Assembly: GCF_902833145.1 (NCBI RefSeq)
Contig: NZ_CADFEN010000009.1
Location: 248,001-312,000, forward strand
Source of the DNA: Burkholderia sp. BCC0506
GTDB lineage: Bacteria; Pseudomonadota; Gammaproteobacteria; Burkholderiales; Burkholderiaceae
Length of the DNA stretch: 64,000 nucleotides
Direction: 5' to 3'
Below the pieces are notes generated by a model that worked only from the letters and a program-made list of their open reading frames with translations, made no database searches and was not told where the DNA came from. Shown here one piece after another: positions 45,843 to 53,898 of this stretch. A program made the position numbers and the translations under genes. Within the stretch, counting starts at the first letter, position 1, and the number at the start of each line of letters is the position of its first letter.

Positions 45843-45857
45843 GCGGCGGGGCGCACG

Positions 45858-46730
45858 ATGGCCGCATTCAAACCGCGTCGGCCGCGCAACGGTTCCGGCC
45901 AGACGCCACGCCCGTTCCGCCGCAACAAGGTGATGGCGCCCGATCCGGCGCCGCTCGAAAGCCGCCGCGCCGCGCGCCAGCGGTTCCTGAAGACGCGCGG
46001 TATCTATCTGCTGCCGAACGCATTCACGACCGCCGCGCTGTTCTGCGGCTTCTTCGCGGTCGTGCAGGCGATGAACGTGCGCTTCGAGATCGCCGCGATC
46101 GCGATTTTCGTCGCGATGGTGCTCGACGGGATGGACGGGCGCGTCGCGCGCATGACCCATACGCAGAGCGCGTTCGGCGAGCAGTTCGACAGCCTGTCGG
46201 ACATGGTGTCGTTCGGCGTCGCGCCCGCGCTCGTGATGTACGAGTGGGTGCTGAAGGATCTCGGCCGCTGGGGCTGGCTCGCCGCGTTCGTCTATTGCTC
46301 GGGCGCCGCGCTGCGCCTCGCGCGCTTCAATACCAACATCGGCGTCGTCGACAAGCGCTTCTTCCAGGGGCTGCCGAGCCCGGCCGCCGCCGCGCTGATC
46401 GCCGGCTTCGTGTGGCTCGCGACCGACAACCGCGTGCCGATGAAGCTCGGCTGGCTGCCGTGGGTCGCGTTCGTGCTGACGATCTACGCGGGCGTGACGA
46501 TGGTGTCGAACGCGCCGTTCTACAGCGGCAAGGCGCTCGACGTGCGGCATCGCGTGCCGTTCGCGGCGATCCTGCTGGTCGTCGTCGCGTTCGTGCTCGT
46601 GTCGTCCGATCCGCCGTTGATGCTGTTCTGCCTGTTCGTGCTGTACGGGCTGTCCGGCTACGTGTTCTGGGCCTACATGGCCGTCCGCGGGCGTGCGAAT
46701 CCGGCGCGCTCGTCGCAGCGCGATCACTGA
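45858..46730 (+). CDS. pssA: CDP-diacylglycerol-serine O-phosphatidyltransferase
   Basis: Membrane enzyme of 290 residues with the CDP-alcohol phosphotransferase signature DGMDGRVARMTHTQSAFGEQFDSLSDMVSFG (D-G-x2-A/V-R-x8-G-x3-D-x3-D) and about six helices. The basic N-terminal 40 residues (KPRRPRNGSGQTPRPFRRNK) are cytoplasmic. It makes phosphatidylserine, the substrate of the psd product next door. Confidence 0.95.
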   Translation: MAAFKPRRPRNGSGQTPRPFRRNKVMAPDPAPLESRRAARQRFLKTRGIYLLPNAFTTAALFCGFFAVVQAMNVRFEIAAIAIFVAMVLDGMDGRVARMTHTQSAFGEQFDSLSDMVSFGVAPALVMYEWVLKDLGRWGWLAAFVYCSGAALRLARFNTNIGVVDKRFFQGLPSPAAAALIAGFVWLATDNRVPMKLGWLPWVAFVLTIYAGVTMVSNAPFYSGKALDVRHRVPFAAILLVVVAFVLVSSDPPLMLFCLFVLYGLSGYVFWAYMAVRGRANPARSSQRDH

Positions 46731-46750
46731 CGCCGACGCAGGATCCACCC

Positions 46751-46784
46751 GGAAACGGCGGCCTCGGGCCGCCGTTTCCATTTG
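46751..46784 (+). terminator. Terminator of psd-pssA
   Basis: Perfect 13-bp stem GGAAACGGCGGCC / GGCCGCCGTTTCC (46751-46763 and 46767-46779) with loop TCG, followed by ATTTG. Confidence 0.85.
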
Positions 46785-46828
46785 TCCCTGTTTCAGGTCG
46801 AGCCGCTTCGATCCCGGGTGCCGTCCGA

Positions 46829-46857
46829 TTGCGCGGCCAACGGAATGTCGCTATAGT
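46829..46857 (+). promoter_or_regulatory. Promoter of leuL-leuA
   Basis: TTGCGC (46829-46834), spacer of exactly 17, TATAGT (46852-46857). The start predicted at about 46863-46865 coincides with the leader-peptide ATG. Confidence 0.6.
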
Positions 46858-46864
46858 CTGCGGC

Positions 46865-46945
46865 ATGACTGCATTTCCCCGCTTCTCCCTCCTTCTAGCC
46901 GGTGCGCCGCTACGCGCGCTAGCTTCGGCGCGCCTGCCGCGCTGA
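46865..46945 (+). CDS. leuL: Leucine-rich leader peptide of leuA
   Basis: ORF of 26 codons (MTAFPRFSLLLAGAPLRA... ending RLPR) with six Leu: CTC, CTT, CTA at positions 9-11, CTA at 16, CTA at 19 and CTG at 24. CTA and CTT are visibly rare in the neighbouring genes, so the run would be slow when Leu-tRNA is low. It lies directly in front of leuA (105 bases). No Shine-Dalgarno precedes the ATG and the best promoter would start at or within two bases of it, so translation may be leaderless. Short complementary elements follow (CGCCA-GCGG-TGGCG around 46988-47001) but I see no clear T-tract terminator. Confidence 0.65.
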   Translation: MTAFPRFSLLLAGAPLRALASARLPR

Positions 46946-47050
46946 CCGTTCTCGCCCTCCGTCTCAAGCCTCGTCTGTTGTTGAGCGTCGCCAGCGGTGG
47001 CGCGATCTCGTTACGTTTGACTTCCGTATAAAAGAGCCCTGGAGCCCCCC

Positions 47051-48595
47051 ATGACAGACAAGCTGATCATTTTCGATACGACGTTGCGTGACGGCGAGCA
47101 ATCGCCCGGCGCGTCGATGACGAAGGAAGAGAAAATCCGCATCGCGAAGCACCTCGAGCGGATGAAGGTGGACGTGATCGAGGCCGGCTTCGCCGCCAGC
47201 TCGAACGGCGATTTCGACGCGATTCACACGATCGCCGGCCTCGTGAAGGACAGCACGATCTGCTCGCTGGCGCGGGCCAACGACAAGGACATCCAGCGCG
47301 CGGCCGACGCGCTGAAGCCGGCCAACAGCTTCCGGATCCACACGTTCATCGCGACGTCGCCGCTGCACATGGAGAAGAAGCTGCGGATGACGCCCGATCA
47401 GGTGTTCGAGCAGGCGCGCCTCGCGGTGCGTTTCGCCCGCAAGTTCACCGACAACGTCGAGTTCTCGCCGGAGGACGGCAGCCGTTCCGACATGGATTTC
47501 CTGTGCCGCGTGCTGGAAGCCGTGATCGCCGAAGGTGCGACGACGATCAACATCGCCGACACGGTCGGCTACGGCGTGCCGGAGCTCTACGGCAACCTCG
47601 TGAAGACGCTGCGCGAGCGCATCCCGAACTCGGACAAGGCGATCTTCTCGGTGCACTGCCACAACGACCTCGGGATGGCGGTGGCGAACTCGCTCGCCGG
47701 CGTGAAGATCGGCGGCGCGCGTCAGGTCGAGTGCACGATCAACGGTCTGGGCGAGCGCGCGGGCAATACGTCGCTCGAGGAAATCGTGATGGCCGTGAAG
47801 ACCCGCAAGGACTATTTCGGCCTCGACGTCGGCATCGACACGACGCAGATCGTGCCGACGTCGAAGCTCGTGTCGCAGATCACCGGTTTCGTCGTGCAGC
47901 CGAACAAGGCGGTGGTCGGCGCGAACGCATTCGCGCACGCGTCGGGCATTCACCAGGACGGCGTGCTGAAGGCGCGCGACACCTACGAGATCATGCGCGC
48001 GGAAGACGTGGGCTGGACCGCGAACAAGATCGTGCTCGGCAAGCTGTCGGGCCGCAACGCGTTCAAGCAGCGCCTGCAGGAGCTCGGCGTGTCGCTCGAC
48101 AGCGAAGCCGAATTGAATGCCGCGTTCATGCGCTTCAAGGATCTGGCCGACCGCAAGGCGGAGATCTTCGACGAGGACATCATCGCGATCGTGTCGGAGG
48201 AATCGGCGCTCGCGCAGGAGCAGGAGCACTTCAAGTTCGTGTCGCTGTCGCAGCGCTCGGAAACGGGCGAGCAGCCGCAGGCGAAGGTCGTGTTCGCGGT
48301 CGAAGGCAAGGAAGTGACCGGCGAGGCGCGCGGCAATGGCCCGGTCGACGCGACGTTCAATGCGATCGAGGGTGAAGTCGGCAGCGGGTCCGAGCTCCTG
48401 CTGTATTCGGTGAACGCGATCACGACCGGCACGCAGGCGCAGGGCGAAGTGACCGTCCGGCTGTCGAAGAGCGGGCGGATCGTCAACGGCGTCGGCACCG
48501 ATCCGGATATCGTGGCCGCGTCCGCGAAGGCGTACATTTCCGCGCTGAACAAGCTGCACTCGAAGGACGACAAGCTGAACCCGCAGCGCTCGTAA
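47051..48595 (+). CDS. leuA: 2-isopropylmalate synthase
   Basis: Enzyme of 514 residues. The TIM barrel begins [18 protein letters not shown], with [16 protein letters not shown] metal ligands, [14 protein letters not shown] and the subdomain [10 protein letters not shown]. The C-terminal LeuA dimer domain (from about residue 390) mediates leucine feedback. It commits 2-ketoisovalerate to leucine. It has GGAG before the ATG, and the leucine leader peptide upstream suggests attenuation control. Confidence 0.97.
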   Translation: MTDKLIIFDTTLRDGEQSPGASMTKEEKIRIAKHLERMKVDVIEAGFAASSNGDFDAIHTIAGLVKDSTICSLARANDKDIQRAADALKPANSFRIHTFIATSPLHMEKKLRMTPDQVFEQARLAVRFARKFTDNVEFSPEDGSRSDMDFLCRVLEAVIAEGATTINIADTVGYGVPELYGNLVKTLRERIPNSDKAIFSVHCHNDLGMAVANSLAGVKIGGARQVECTINGLGERAGNTSLEEIVMAVKTRKDYFGLDVGIDTTQIVPTSKLVSQITGFVVQPNKAVVGANAFAHASGIHQDGVLKARDTYEIMRAEDVGWTANKIVLGKLSGRNAFKQRLQELGVSLDSEAELNAAFMRFKDLADRKAEIFDEDIIAIVSEESALAQEQEHFKFVSLSQRSETGEQPQAKVVFAVEGKEVTGEARGNGPVDATFNAIEGEVGSGSELLLYSVNAITTGTQAQGEVTVRLSKSGRIVNGVGTDPDIVAASAKAYISALNKLHSKDDKLNPQRS

Positions 48596-48616
48596 GCGCT
48601 GCGCGGCGCAACCCGA

Positions 48617-48654
48617 AACGCCCCGGACGGCCCTGCGCCGCCGGGGCGTTTTTT
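48617..48654 (+). terminator. Terminator of leuA
   Basis: AACGCCCCGG (48617-48626) pairs with CCGGGGCGTT (48641-48650), followed by four T. It lies between the convergent leuA and SulP genes. Confidence 0.9.
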
Positions 48655-48663
48655 ATGTGCCGC

Positions 48664-50214
48664 TCATTCGGCGGCCGGCGCGCGGAACAGCCAGCGGCGC
48701 GCGGCCGCGCGCGGTGCCGGCGCGCGCCGGCGGAACTCGACCGCGATCCCGCGCCGCGGCGCATCGGCGACGAACGCATCGAGCAGTTCGAGCACGTCGT
48801 GATCGATGTAGTCGGCGCGCGTCGCGTCGATGATCACCGCTGCCCGGTCCGGAATGTGCCGCAGATGGTGCTTGACCTGCACCTTGCCGAGAAACGACAC
48901 GTCCTTGCGGAACGACAGCAGGAAGTGGTCGTCGTGTTGCGCGAGCGTGACGGGGCTCTTCAGGTTCGCGACGGCGACGGCCAGCACGCTGCATGCGAGG
49001 CCGAGCGCGATGCCGAACAGCAGGTCGACCGCGAGCACGCCCACGATCGTCGCCGCGAACGGCGCGAACGCGGCCGGGCCTTGCTTCATGACCGAGCGGA
49101 ACAGCGCCGGTTTCGCGAGCTTCAGGCCGGTGTGGATGAGGATCGCGGCCAGGCTCGCGAGCGGGATCAGGTTGATCAGGCCGGTGAGCGCAAACACGCT
49201 CGCGAGCAGCAGGATCCCGTGCACGATCGCGGACATCCGGCTTTGCGCGCCGGCGTTGACGTTGGCCGAACTGCGCACGATCACCGACGTGATCGGCAGG
49301 CCGCCGACGGCGCCCGCGACGAGGTTGCCGACGCCCTGTGCCTTCAGCTCGCGATCGGGTTGCGTCGGCCGCCGCTTCGGATCGATCTGTTCGACGGCTT
49401 CGAGGCACAGCAGCGTTTCGAGGCTCGCGACCACCGCAAGCGTGATCGCCACGCGCCATACGTCCGGATTGACCAGTTGCGCGAAGTTCGGGCCGAGCTC
49501 CGCATGCTTGAGCGACGCCGCGAGCGCCGCGAACGAGTCGAATTCGGGCAGCGTGACGCGATGCGCGGCGCCCGGCGCGGCTGCCGGCGCGACCGCGCCG
49601 AGCACGAGCGTCGCGCCGATGCCGAGCACGACGACCGCGAGCGGGGCGGGAACCGAGCGCACCCATGCGAAGCGCTTGAGCGCCGGCATGTCCCACGCGA
49701 TCAGCAGCGCCAGTGACACGAGCGCGATCGCCGTGGCGGCCCATGCGGTCGGCAGGCTCGGCCAGTTCGCAAACGATTGCGCGGCCTGGCCGCCGATGCC
49801 GAATGCGAACGGCATCTGCTTCACGATCAGCAGCAGGCCGATCGCGGCGAGCATGCCCTTGATGACGGGCGACGGCACGTAGGCGGCGAAGCGGCCGGCG
49901 CGCAGCATGCCGAAGCCGAACTGCAGCACGCCGGACAGCAGCACCGCGAGCAGGAACGCGGAGAAGCTGCCGAGTTGCGCGATCCCTTCGACAACGATCA
50001 CGACGAGGCCGGCGGCCGGCCCGCTGACGGACAGCGACGAGCCGCTCAGCAGCGCGACGACGATGCCGCCGACGATGCCCGACACGAGCCCGGCGAACGG
50101 CTCGACGCCGGACGCGTTGGCGATGCCGAGACAGAGCGGTAGCGCGACGAGAAAAACGACGATGCCGGCGACGATGTCGCGCGGCAGGGTGGACAGGCGC
50201 TCGTTCAGTTTCAT
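48664..50214 (-). CDS. SulP family anion transporter
   Basis: Transporter of 516 residues with about 12 helices. It has DIVAGIVVFLVALPLCLGIANASG, SGSSLSVSGPAAGLV, the VAGAVGGLPITSVIVRSSANVNAG motif and GILLLASVFALTGLINLIPLASLAAILI. The C-terminus after the helices has a compact STAS-like fold (VQVKHHLRHIPDRAAVIIDATRADYIDHDVLELLDAFV). Substrate cannot be read from sequence. The adjacent carbonic anhydrase on the same strand suggests bicarbonate. Confidence 0.9.
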   Translation of the reverse strand: MKLNERLSTLPRDIVAGIVVFLVALPLCLGIANASGVEPFAGLVSGIVGGIVVALLSGSSLSVSGPAAGLVVIVVEGIAQLGSFSAFLLAVLLSGVLQFGFGMLRAGRFAAYVPSPVIKGMLAAIGLLLIVKQMPFAFGIGGQAAQSFANWPSLPTAWAATAIALVSLALLIAWDMPALKRFAWVRSVPAPLAVVVLGIGATLVLGAVAPAAAPGAAHRVTLPEFDSFAALAASLKHAELGPNFAQLVNPDVWRVAITLAVVASLETLLCLEAVEQIDPKRRPTQPDRELKAQGVGNLVAGAVGGLPITSVIVRSSANVNAGAQSRMSAIVHGILLLASVFALTGLINLIPLASLAAILIHTGLKLAKPALFRSVMKQGPAAFAPFAATIVGVLAVDLLFGIALGLACSVLAVAVANLKSPVTLAQHDDHFLLSFRKDVSFLGKVQVKHHLRHIPDRAAVIIDATRADYIDHDVLELLDAFVADAPRRGIAVEFRRRAPAPRAAARRWLFRAPAAE

Positions 50215-50260
50215 GGTTGGGGTGGTTTCGTTGACGTGGAGGGGCGGGGCGGGGCGCGGG

Positions 50261-50908
50261 TCAACCGAGCGCGGCCGCGGTCGCGGCAGGCTCGGGCTCG
50301 AGCTCGGCTTCGGCCGGCGGTGCCGCATAGCCGGAATCGAGTTCCTTCAGGCGGCCGTCGGCGAGCGAAAAGATCCAGCCGTGCACGAGCGGCGGCCGTT
50401 CGCGGCCGCGCACGATCGGCGATGCGCGCAGCAGCCGCACCTGTTCGAGCACGTTCAGCTCGGCGAGGCGGTCGGCGGCGGCCATGTCGTCGAGCCCGTC
50501 GAGCGTGTCGCGATGGCGCCGCGCGAGCGCGCAGAGCGGCGCGATGCGGCGCGCGACGTGCGGCAGGTCGGCGGGCGGCGGCAGCAGCGACGCACGCACC
50601 CCGCCGCACCCGTAGTGGCCGCACACGATCACGTGGTCGACCTTCAGCACCCGTACCGCGTACTCGAGCACGCTGGCGGAATTGTCGTCGTCGGGGTGGA
50701 ACAGGTTCGCGATGTTGCGGTGGACGAACAGCTCGCCGGGCGCGCAGTGCGTGATGGTTTCGGCCGGTACGCGGCTGTCGGCGCAACCGATCCACAGGAC
50801 GCGCGGGTTCTGGCCGCGTGCGAGCGCGTCGAAGAAGCCGGGCGTGTGCTCGCGCGTCTCGCGGGCCCAGGCAATGTTGGCAACCAGCATGCTCTTGGGG
50901 CGGTTCAT
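50261..50908 (-). CDS. Beta-class carbonic anhydrase
   Basis: Enzyme of 215 residues. Zinc ligands are in CADSRVP (Cys, with Asp and Arg) and HYGCGG (His, Cys), and HRNIANLF is the conserved loop. It interconverts CO2 and bicarbonate. A Glu/Ala-rich C-terminal tail is unusual. The ATG at 50908 has AAGGAG upstream. Together with the SulP gene 46 bp downstream it forms a likely bicarbonate module. Confidence 0.95.
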   Translation of the reverse strand: MNRPKSMLVANIAWARETREHTPGFFDALARGQNPRVLWIGCADSRVPAETITHCAPGELFVHRNIANLFHPDDDNSASVLEYAVRVLKVDHVIVCGHYGCGGVRASLLPPPADLPHVARRIAPLCALARRHRDTLDGLDDMAAADRLAELNVLEQVRLLRASPIVRGRERPPLVHGWIFSLADGRLKELDSGYAAPPAEAELEPEPAATAAALG

Positions 50909-51226
50909 GAGGACTCCTTCAAGATAAAGGCGGATAAATATCGATCGAAATGGCGCAGCCGTATTCTTTCTAAATTGAAAGGTTGGATTTCGACTGATAT
51001 TAGGGGTATGCCCTAGCACTCAGGTTGGGTTGAAACAAACTGTTTCAAATTGATTGGGCGTAGTGCATCGCATGCACCAGTGCGACGCATGACATGCGCC
51101 GCGCATGCCGGTTTGCGCGCAACGGCCCGCATGACGGGGCGTTCAGCGTATTGCCATCGCAATGTCATCGATCGGAAAAGTTTTCCGTTTCGTTCATTGA
51201 ATTAATCAACGCAGCGGAAAAAATGA
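50909..51226. other. AT-richer intergenic region
   Basis: About 320 bp between the carbonic anhydrase start and the lipoprotein end. It presumably holds the CA promoter. It contains a 19-bp palindrome and TAGGG-GTATG-CCCTA (51001-51015). A frame at 51094-51279 runs into the terminator hairpin and is not credible as a gene. Confidence 0.5.
51030..51048. promoter_or_regulatory. Operator-like palindrome TTGAAACA-N3-TGTTTCAA
   Basis: Perfect 8-3-8 inverted repeat, 122 bp upstream of the carbonic anhydrase ATG. The shape resembles binding sites of dimeric activators, but I cannot name the regulator. Confidence 0.45.
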
Positions 51227-51262
51227 AATGGCCATTCACGCAATCATTCGTGAATGGCCATT
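51227..51262 (-). terminator. Terminator of the lipoprotein gene
   Basis: Perfect 14-bp stem AATGGCCATTCACG / CGTGAATGGCCATT with an eight-base loop. On the minus strand it is followed by TCATTTTTT. A second small hairpin, ATTGCGC-GTAAAT-GCGCAAT (51269-51288), sits between it and the stop. Confidence 0.85.
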
Positions 51263-51291
51263 GCGACAATTGCGCGTAAATGCGCAATCGG

Positions 51292-51804
51292 TCAGAACAG
51301 GTTGCGGCGATCGGGATCGTGCAGCGGGTCCGGCGTTTTCTGCGTGGTGCGCAGGATGCCCTGCGGATCGAAGTAGAAGCTGTACATCATGTACCAGACG
51401 TTGTCCTCGAGATACCGGTACGTCCACACCTCGCGCTTCATCAGCGGGAAGTACGACGTCTCGACCGGGCGTCCGAAATTGACGAGGACGTCGGTCTTCG
51501 TCCACTTGCCGATCTCCGCCCGATAGAACTCGCTCGGCTGCAGGACCTGGCGCACGTTGACGATCCGGTGGGCTGCGTCGACGTCGGCCGCGACCGTGAT
51601 TTCGCCCATCGGCTGGGTCGGCCACATCAGGCGCTTGCCGCCGCCCGGCAGGTCGTAGATCTCGCGGGGCGGGCCCATGCGCGCGACGATCGCCGACTCG
51701 TCCTGGCCGGCCTGGTATTGCTGCCACGGTTGCGCGCAACCGGCCAGCAGCGCCGCGGCGCAGGCGGCCAGCACCGGCAGGCGCACGGGAATGCGAATGC
51801 GCAT
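51292..51804 (-). CDS. Outer-membrane-type lipoprotein with BamE/SmpA-like fold
   Basis: Lipoprotein of 170 residues. The signal peptide ends ALLAGC, so Cys is the acylation site. The mature part has the two halves of a BamE/SmpA-like repeat: ESAIVARMGPPREIYDLPGGGKRLMWPTQPMG and KTDVLVNFGRPVETSYFPLMKREVWTYRY...YMMYSFYFDPQGIL. A role in outer-membrane assembly is possible but not shown. It is a single gene with its own terminator, divergent from the binding-protein gene. Confidence 0.82.
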   Translation of the reverse strand: MRIRIPVRLPVLAACAAALLAGCAQPWQQYQAGQDESAIVARMGPPREIYDLPGGGKRLMWPTQPMGEITVAADVDAAHRIVNVRQVLQPSEFYRAEIGKWTKTDVLVNFGRPVETSYFPLMKREVWTYRYLEDNVWYMMYSFYFDPQGILRTTQKTPDPLHDPDRRNLF

Positions 51805-51970
51805 CGGATTCTCCAGAACACGGAAACAAGCCCCGTTTTATCACGGACGGCGCGCGGCGGCGCATCGTGCGGAAAAAATCGGTGCGGATCGCCCGCTGTC
51901 GCGCTTGCCGGCGGCGGGCGCACCGGCCTATGATCCGCGCTTCTTGGGCAGATTGAAGGGCAGGTGGCCG

Positions 51971-53230
51971 ATGCAGGGGTGGAAGCGGTGCGCGCTCGCG
52001 TGGGGCGCGGGGTGGATGCTGGTGTCGTCCGCGTTCGCCGGCGGCGAGCCGGTGCGGATCGCGCTGATCGAAGGGATGTCGGGCCCGTTCGCGAACGCGG
52101 GCGCGGCGGTGGAGCGCAACCTGCGCTTCGGCATCGAGCAGGTCAATGCGGCGGGCGGCGTGAAGCTGCGCGACGGCGCGCACCCGCTCGAACTCGTCGT
52201 GCTCGACAGCAAGGGCAGCCCGGAGGAGGCGCTCGTGCAGTTGCGCGCGGCCGCCGACCGGCATATCGGCTTCGTCGCGCAGGGCAACAGCTCGGCCGTC
52301 GCGGCCGCGCTCGTCGCGGCGCTGGACAAGCTGAACGCGCGCGATCCGGACAACCGGATGCTGTTGCTGAACTATTCGGCCGACGATCCGGCGCTGACCG
52401 GCGCCCGCTGCAGTTTCTGGCATTTCCGCTTCGATGCGCACGCCGGCATGCGGATGGCCGCGCTCGCGGACGTGATGGCGCGCGATCGCGCGGTGCGCAA
52501 GGTCTATCTGTTGAACCAGGACTACAGCTTCGGCCATGACGTCAGCAGCCTCGCGCGACAGGCGCTGGCCGCGCGGCGCCCGGACGTGACGATCGCGGGC
52601 GACGAATTCCACCCGATCGGCCGGATCAAGGATTTCTCGCCGTATGTCGCGAAGATCCGCGCCAGCGGCGCGGACGCCGTCGTGACCGGCAACTGGGGCA
52701 ACGACCTCACGCTGCTCGTGAAGGCGGCGCGCGAACAGGGACTCGACGCGAAGTTCTATACGTTCTACGGCAACAGCCTCGGCGCGCCGGCGGCGCTCGG
52801 CGACGCGGGTGTCGGTCGCGTGGTGGCGGTGGCCGACTGGCACCCGAACGCGGGCGGCGCCCGATCCGATGCGTTCTATCGCGCGTTCCGGACCCGTTTC
52901 CCGGCCGCGCAGGACGATTACCCGGTGCGGCGGATGAGCCAGATGATCGAGATGCTGGGCGCCGCGATGACCCGCGCGGGTTCGGCCGACCCGGTCGCGG
53001 TCGCCCGCGCGCTCGAGGGCCTGTCGTTTGACGACGGCTTTCACGCGTCGCGGATGCGCGCGCAGGACCACCAGCTGATCCAGCCCCTTTACGTGATGGA
53101 AATGGACAAGGTCGGGAGGCCGGGCGTGCGCTTCGACAACGAAGGGTCGGGCTACGGCTTCCGGACGGTGCTCGCGGTGCCCGCGCAACGCACGGAGATG
53201 CCGTCGACGTGCTCGATGACGCGCCCGTGA
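51971..53230 (+). CDS. Periplasmic amino-acid-type ABC substrate-binding protein, orphan
   Basis: Type I periplasmic binding protein of 419 residues. A signal peptide (CALAWGAGWMLVSSAFAGG) precedes RIALIEGMSGPFANAGAAVERNLRFGIEQVNAAGGVKL, the LivJ/LivK-type start. The C-terminal lobe (DGFHASRMRAQDHQLIQPLYVMEM) is typical. No permease or ATPase genes are near, so it may work with a distant transporter. The ligand is unknown. The ATG at 51971 lacks a strong SD (CAGGTGG). Confidence 0.88.
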   Translation: MQGWKRCALAWGAGWMLVSSAFAGGEPVRIALIEGMSGPFANAGAAVERNLRFGIEQVNAAGGVKLRDGAHPLELVVLDSKGSPEEALVQLRAAADRHIGFVAQGNSSAVAAALVAALDKLNARDPDNRMLLLNYSADDPALTGARCSFWHFRFDAHAGMRMAALADVMARDRAVRKVYLLNQDYSFGHDVSSLARQALAARRPDVTIAGDEFHPIGRIKDFSPYVAKIRASGADAVVTGNWGNDLTLLVKAAREQGLDAKFYTFYGNSLGAPAALGDAGVGRVVAVADWHPNAGGARSDAFYRAFRTRFPAAQDDYPVRRMSQMIEMLGAAMTRAGSADPVAVARALEGLSFDDGFHASRMRAQDHQLIQPLYVMEMDKVGRPGVRFDNEGSGYGFRTVLAVPAQRTEMPSTCSMTRP

Positions 53231-53262
53231 CAGGAGACGGTAAGAACGGCACCGAGTTGTGC

Positions 53263-53268
53263 TACAAT
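53263..53268 (+). promoter_or_regulatory. Candidate -10 of rpsO
   Basis: TACAAT at 53263-53268, about 70 bp before the rpsO ATG. No clear -35 is visible. Confidence 0.4.
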
Positions 53269-53337
53269 GCGCGCCGGTTGTAAATCACGGCACGGCCATT
53301 CTTCCGTGTCCGCCTGTTCAGTTAGAAAGGAAATCAC

Positions 53338-53607
53338 ATGTCTGTTGCAGATATCAAGAAGTCGGAAGTCGTTGCTCAGTTCGCCCGCGGTACCAACGAC
53401 ACGGGGTCGCCCGAAGTCCAGGTCGCACTGCTGACCGCACGTATCGTCGAACTGACGGGTCACTTCAAGACCCACGCGAAGGATCACCACAGCCGCCGCG
53501 GCCTGCTGCGCATGGTGAGCCGCCGCCGCAAGCTGCTCGACTACCTCAAGGGCAAGGATGCCGATCGTTACCGCGCACTGATCGAGAAGCTGGGTCTGCG
53601 TAAGTAA
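53338..53607 (+). CDS. rpsO: 30S ribosomal protein S15
   Basis: Protein of 89 residues, universal S15: [52 protein letters not shown] and the C-terminal [12 protein letters not shown]. It binds the central domain of 16S rRNA early in assembly. It has AAAGGAAA before the ATG and a strong terminator downstream, then pnp. Confidence 0.99.
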   Translation: MSVADIKKSEVVAQFARGTNDTGSPEVQVALLTARIVELTGHFKTHAKDHHSRRGLLRMVSRRRKLLDYLKGKDADRYRALIEKLGLRK

Positions 53608-53630
53608 TCGAGGCGATTGCCGCCAGCAAG

Positions 53631-53668
53631 ATGCCTGTGTCAGTCCGCTGATACAGGCATTTTGTTTT
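53631..53668 (+). terminator. Terminator of rpsO
   Basis: ATGCCTGTGTCAG (53631-53643) pairs with CTGATACAGGCAT (53648-53660), including one G-U pair, followed by TTTGTTTTT. Confidence 0.9.
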
Positions 53669-53759
53669 TGCGCGGTGCGTAGCGTCACACGCATCGCAGG
53701 CTGTCCGGCACGCTCGTGCCGGCCTGCCGCAGCGATCGATACCGGGGCGGGATTTGTGT

Positions 53760-53799
53760 CATTCCAGCGCGTCGCTAGCATGAGCGCCGCGCTGGAATG
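53760..53799 (+). promoter_or_regulatory. Long hairpin in the pnp 5' region
   Basis: Perfect 12-bp stem, CATTCCAGCGCG (53760-53771) and CGCGCTGGAATG (53788-53799), with a 16-base loop, 99 bases before the pnp ATG. In E. coli a hairpin at this place between rpsO and pnp is cut by RNase III and mediates PNPase autoregulation. A similar role here is inference from position and shape. Confidence 0.55.
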
Positions 53800-53898
53800 G
53801 CATAAAAAACACACCTTGCTCCGGGTGATTCGGTCGGGACGCCGCCGCGCGGGATCGCCGGCGCGGCGAACGAAATGCATGAATACAAAGGAGCAACC

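Noticed and set aside
51094-51279. 61-codon frame upstream of the lipoprotein terminator
   Set aside because: Its 3' half runs through the perfect hairpin that terminates the opposite gene, so the open frame is most likely chance.
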